Positions 43,743 through 46,042 of a stretch of DNA of 46,042 nt are shown in pieces (the stretch's first letter is position 1; each line of letters begins with the position of its first letter). Under the pieces are notes generated by a model that was given only the letters and a program-made list of their open reading frames with translations, did not search any database and had not been told where the DNA came from. Source of the DNA: Clostridia bacterium (GTDB lineage Bacteria > Bacillota > Clostridia > Oscillospirales > CAG-382). The DNA is taken from the NCBI GenBank assembly GCA_017521025.1, contig JAFXEB010000007.1, positions 1 through 46,042 of the forward strand. Direction: 5' to 3'. A program made the position numbers and the translations under genes.

Positions 43743-44627
43743 ATGGAATTACGAAATCTTGTGACATTTATCCGTGTAGCAGAGCTTGGCAGCTTTACCG
43801 GGGCGGCAGAGCAGCTTGGCTATTCCCAATCCACCGTATCATTTCAGATAAAGCAGCTTGAGGACGAGCTTGGCTGTATGCTGTTTGACAGGATCAACCA
43901 CTTGATAACCCTTACCGAAAAGGGGCGCGAGCTGCTATCCTACGCCCATCGCATCTGTGCCCTTACCGACGAGTTCAAGGAAAGCCTTGAGCTTGACAAG
44001 GAATGCAGCGGTCATATCCACGTGGTGACTCCCGACTCGGTGTGTGAGGAGATGCTTTCTGCTCACTATATAGATTTTCACAAAAAGTATCCCAACATAT
44101 CCGTAAGATTCAATACTGCCGACACGGCGGATATGTTTGCCATGCTCGACCATAACGACGCCGACGTGATAATCACCCTTGACGGTCATTTGTACAGCAA
44201 GGACCGAATCATAGCCAAGGAGCAGCTTATACCCATGCACTTTGTCGCCGCAAGCAGCTCGCCCTACGCAGGGGTAAAGGGCTTGTCTGTAAGGGATATA
44301 ATACACGAGCCCTTTATAATGACCGAATACGGGCAAGGCTACAGACGGGTGCTGGACGTTGAGCTTGCAAAGCGCTCGTTGGAGATAAACACCGTTCTTG
44401 AGATAGGGCGCACCGATATAATAACGTCAATAGTCGCCCAGAGCAATACGATATCCTTCCTGCCCGATTTCGTGACAAAGCCCCTCGTTGATTCAAAGGT
44501 GCTCTGCTATCTCGACGTGCGGGACATAAACGTTGAAATATGGAAGCAACTTATATACCACAAGGACAAATGGATATCAAAAAGCCTTAAAGCCTTTATC
44601 GACTACGTTAAGGCAAAGGAGTTTTAA
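43743..44627 (+). CDS. LysR-family transcriptional regulator
   Basis: A 294-aa LTTR. ATG 43743 follows AGAGG by 5 bases; an in-frame GTG at 43737 overlaps that site. The winged helix-turn-helix is residues 2-61 (FTGAAEQLGYSQSTVSFQIK). The effector domain begins near residue 88 (GHIHVVTPDSVCEEML) and is full length. The gene is divergent from the ABC importer operon with 131 bp between the two start codons, the usual arrangement for an LTTR controlling its neighbour. The co-inducer is unknown and may be the importer's substrate. Confidence 0.93.
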   Translation: MELRNLVTFIRVAELGSFTGAAEQLGYSQSTVSFQIKQLEDELGCMLFDRINHLITLTEKGRELLSYAHRICALTDEFKESLELDKECSGHIHVVTPDSVCEEMLSAHYIDFHKKYPNISVRFNTADTADMFAMLDHNDADVIITLDGHLYSKDRIIAKEQLIPMHFVAASSSPYAGVKGLSVRDIIHEPFIMTEYGQGYRRVLDVELAKRSLEINTVLEIGRTDIITSIVAQSNTISFLPDFVTKPLVDSKVLCYLDVRDINVEIWKQLIYHKDKWISKSLKAFIDYVKAKEF

Positions 44628-44720
44628 AGCTATTTACCGATAAACAAAGATCCGGACAAGTCAATAAAAAGGCAATTATTGTAGTGAGCATTTTTTTGCT
44701 TAGAGTTAGCGTTTTGTGCT

Positions 44721-44765
44721 TTTTGCTAAAAAACAAATTGTAAACTTTTTGTTTTTTAAGCAAAA
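44721..44765. terminator. Long AT-rich inverted repeat after lysR
   Basis: TTTTGCTAAAAAACAAA and TTTGTTTTTTAAGCAAAA form nearly perfect arms around a short centre, 93 bp after the lysR stop and 37 bp before the next promoter. It could terminate lysR or serve as an operator for the surface gene on the right. The rest of the 309-bp gap shows only the promoter and leader described separately. Confidence 0.5.
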
Positions 44766-44801
44766 TATTGAATTTTAGGGGTGTTTTGGGGGCTTACAGT
44801 A

Positions 44802-44830
44802 TTGACAAAGGAAAAAATAAGCTCTATAAT
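44802..44830 (+). promoter_or_regulatory. Promoter of the thioester-like surface protein gene
   Basis: TTGACA at 44802-44807, a 17-bp spacer and TATAAT at 44825-44830; perfect consensus. The leader is about 100 nt. Confidence 0.85.
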
Positions 44831-44858
44831 TAGTTTGCGTATATAAATAGTTTAATGT

Positions 44859-44912
44859 AGGGTGCGTCTCATAGAAGGCGCCCTTACGGCTGAATATACA
44901 CAAAAAGCGCCC
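44859..44912 (+). promoter_or_regulatory. Leader with mutually exclusive GC pairings
   Basis: GGGTGC at about 44860 can pair with GCGCCC at about 44878 or with a second GCGCCC at about 44907, the latter ending 12 nt before the GGAGG ribosome site. This may be chance or a simple leader switch. Confidence 0.25.
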
Positions 44913-44936
44913 AATTAAGAAATGGAGGACAAAACC

Positions 44937-46042
44937 ATGAAACGGGTAGTTAGTTTTTTATTGATCACGCTGATGCTGCTGACGCAGGTGCCGGTGATTA
45001 CAACGGCGGCATTGGATACGGCACAGAGTAACGGCTTTACCAACGTTCCCTTCTCCAACGGCTACGTAGGTTTTTGTATCGATATGAATCTCGACGGTGC
45101 GTATACCGGCGATTCTTTCGGTACAAGCAATACCTCTGTAGCCATTAACAACTCCACAAAGGTGGATGTATCACAAAAGCTGAAGATACTGTTTACCCAG
45201 TGCTTTGCGGACATTTTCACGGCTGACGGTAACGGTAGCTACGTAATAAACAGTACTAATTCAAATACTGTTCAGTCCGTTGTATGGTACTATACGGACA
45301 ACAGGTATATCTGGGGTGTGCAAAAGACTCTTGCTAACAAGATCGACGCTTATGCGGGCGACCCCATCCCCGACGATGGCTACAGCATTACGCTGGACAA
45401 CGGCGATGTAGTTACTTTCTCGTTTCTTACTATGACCACTAACAAGGCAGACCAGCAGGACTTTTTTGCCTACAAGCTTACGGTAAGCAATGAGCCTCCC
45501 CATCAGCACGATTACGGTGACGAATGGGTTACCGATGGTGAGAATCACTGGCACGAGTGCGAGTGCGGTGACAAGTCTGACGAGGGTACCCACGAGGGCG
45601 GCACTGCTGACTGCGACAGTCCTGCTGAGTGCGAGATATGCGGTGAGCCTTACGGCGATACCGATCCCGATAACCATACGGGCGACACCTACATAAAGGA
45701 CGCTAAGGAGCCTACTGTTGACGAAACAGGCTATACGGGCGACACTCACTGCTCTGACTGTGACGCTCTTCTTGAAAAGGGTGAGGAGATTCCTAAGCTT
45801 CATAAGCATGACTATAGCGACGAATGGGTTACCGATGGTGACAACCACTGGCACGAGTGCGAGTGCGGTGATAAGTCTGACGAGGGCACCCACGAGGGCG
45901 GCACTGCTGACTGCGACAGTCCTGCTGAGTGCGAGATATGCGGTGAGCCTTACGGCGATACCGATCCCGATAACCATACGGGCGATACCTATATAAAGGA
46001 CGCTAAGGAGCCTACCGTTGACGAAACAGGCTACACGGGCGA
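44937..46042 (+). CDS. Secreted surface protein with putative thioester domain and 100-aa CxxC repeats, partial
   Basis: The frame is open to the window end (368 codons). GGAGG lies 8 bases before the ATG. The signal peptide is about 1-25. Residues 40-185 resemble a TQXA/thioester domain: a cysteine in GYVGFCID (C47) and a glutamine in TVQSVVWYYTD (Q113) are at the positions expected for the internal Cys-Gln thioester that lets Gram-positive adhesins bond covalently to host or substrate surfaces. From residue 189 a 100-residue repeat begins, with NHWHECECGDKSDEGTHEGG and AECEICGEPYGD. Its second copy is cut by the window edge. The repeats have paired cysteines and histidines suited to metal binding. 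Anchor and total length are unknown. Confidence 0.75.
   Translation, partial: MKRVVSFLLITLMLLTQVPVITTAALDTAQSNGFTNVPFSNGYVGFCIDMNLDGAYTGDSFGTSNTSVAINNSTKVDVSQKLKILFTQCFADIFTADGNGSYVINSTNSNTVQSVVWYYTDNRYIWGVQKTLANKIDAYAGDPIPDDGYSITLDNGDVVTFSFLTMTTNKADQQDFFAYKLTVSNEPPHQHDYGDEWVTDGENHWHECECGDKSDEGTHEGGTADCDSPAECEICGEPYGDTDPDNHTGDTYIKDAKEPTVDETGYTGDTHCSDCDALLEKGEEIPKLHKHDYSDEWVTDGDNHWHECECGDKSDEGTHEGGTADCDSPAECEICGEPYGDTDPDNHTGDTYIKDAKEPTVDETGYTG
45501..45800 (+). repeat. 300-bp tandem coding repeat, copy 1
   Basis: Exactly 100 codons; nearly identical at the DNA level to the next copy, with most differences silent or in the first few codons. Such high identity suggests recent duplication or ongoing homogenisation. 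Confidence 0.9.
45801..46042 (+). repeat. 300-bp tandem coding repeat, copy 2 (truncated by window)
   Basis: In register with copy 1 for all 242 visible bases; the array continues beyond the window. Confidence 0.9.

Overview
The window looks like a piece of a Clostridia chromosome, most likely an uncultured anaerobe of the Oscillospirales/Ruminococcaceae type. The evidence is the near-consensus vegetative promoters (TTGACA, 17 bp, TATAAT), strong AGGAGG ribosome sites, type I dockerin tails, a DUF1292 protein, an AgrC/LytTR-style two-component pair and giant secreted repeat proteins. The taxonomic placement is inference from gene content only. No rRNA, tRNA or bona fide CRISPR array was seen.

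Layout. (1) Positions 1-1900: the tail of a large serine recombinase (DUF4368 type) abuts a headless cotH kinase fragment, which suggests a mobile element landed inside cotH. Two small genes follow, an orphan and a DUF1292 protein. (2) Positions 1900-2980: a decayed, gene-poor stretch with three perfect copies of a 23-bp sequence, a consensus promoter reading into two of them, and scraps of old coding sequence. (3) Positions 2984-28026: a surface/secretome island. It has a dockerin protein with CxxC/His repeats and a beta-helix-like region, a SNF2 helicase, a GxGYxYP glycoside-hydrolase-like dockerin protein with NBR1-type Ig domains, a small GtrA membrane protein, and a tandem pair of giant secreted proteins (2514 and 2294 aa) that probably form one transcript of about 14.5 kb. 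(4) Positions 28027-38137: a LytTR response regulator and an AgrC-like histidine kinase, divergent from the giant pair, then a 2549-aa Calx-beta surface protein ending in a sortase-like PPTGD signal. (5) Positions 38220-40650: a D-2-hydroxyacid dehydrogenase and a convergent lipoprotein. (6) Positions 40830-44627: a three-gene ABC importer (ATPase, permease, lipoprotein binding protein of the ABC_sub_bind/TrpXYZ-like family) divergent from a LysR regulator. (7) Positions 44937 to the end: the start of another surface protein with a possible internal thioester domain and 300-bp tandem repeats that run off the window.

How the parts may work together. Three proteins carry dockerins and one carries a sortase-type tail, so the island encodes several ways of holding large adhesive or carbohydrate-active proteins at the surface. 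No cohesin and no sortase was recognised here, so the partners must lie elsewhere. The two-component pair sits between the two giant-protein transcription units and is the best local candidate for their regulator, but nothing in the sequence proves the link. Most genes have their own strong promoter and hairpin terminator, so the region is a string of short transcription units rather than one operon.
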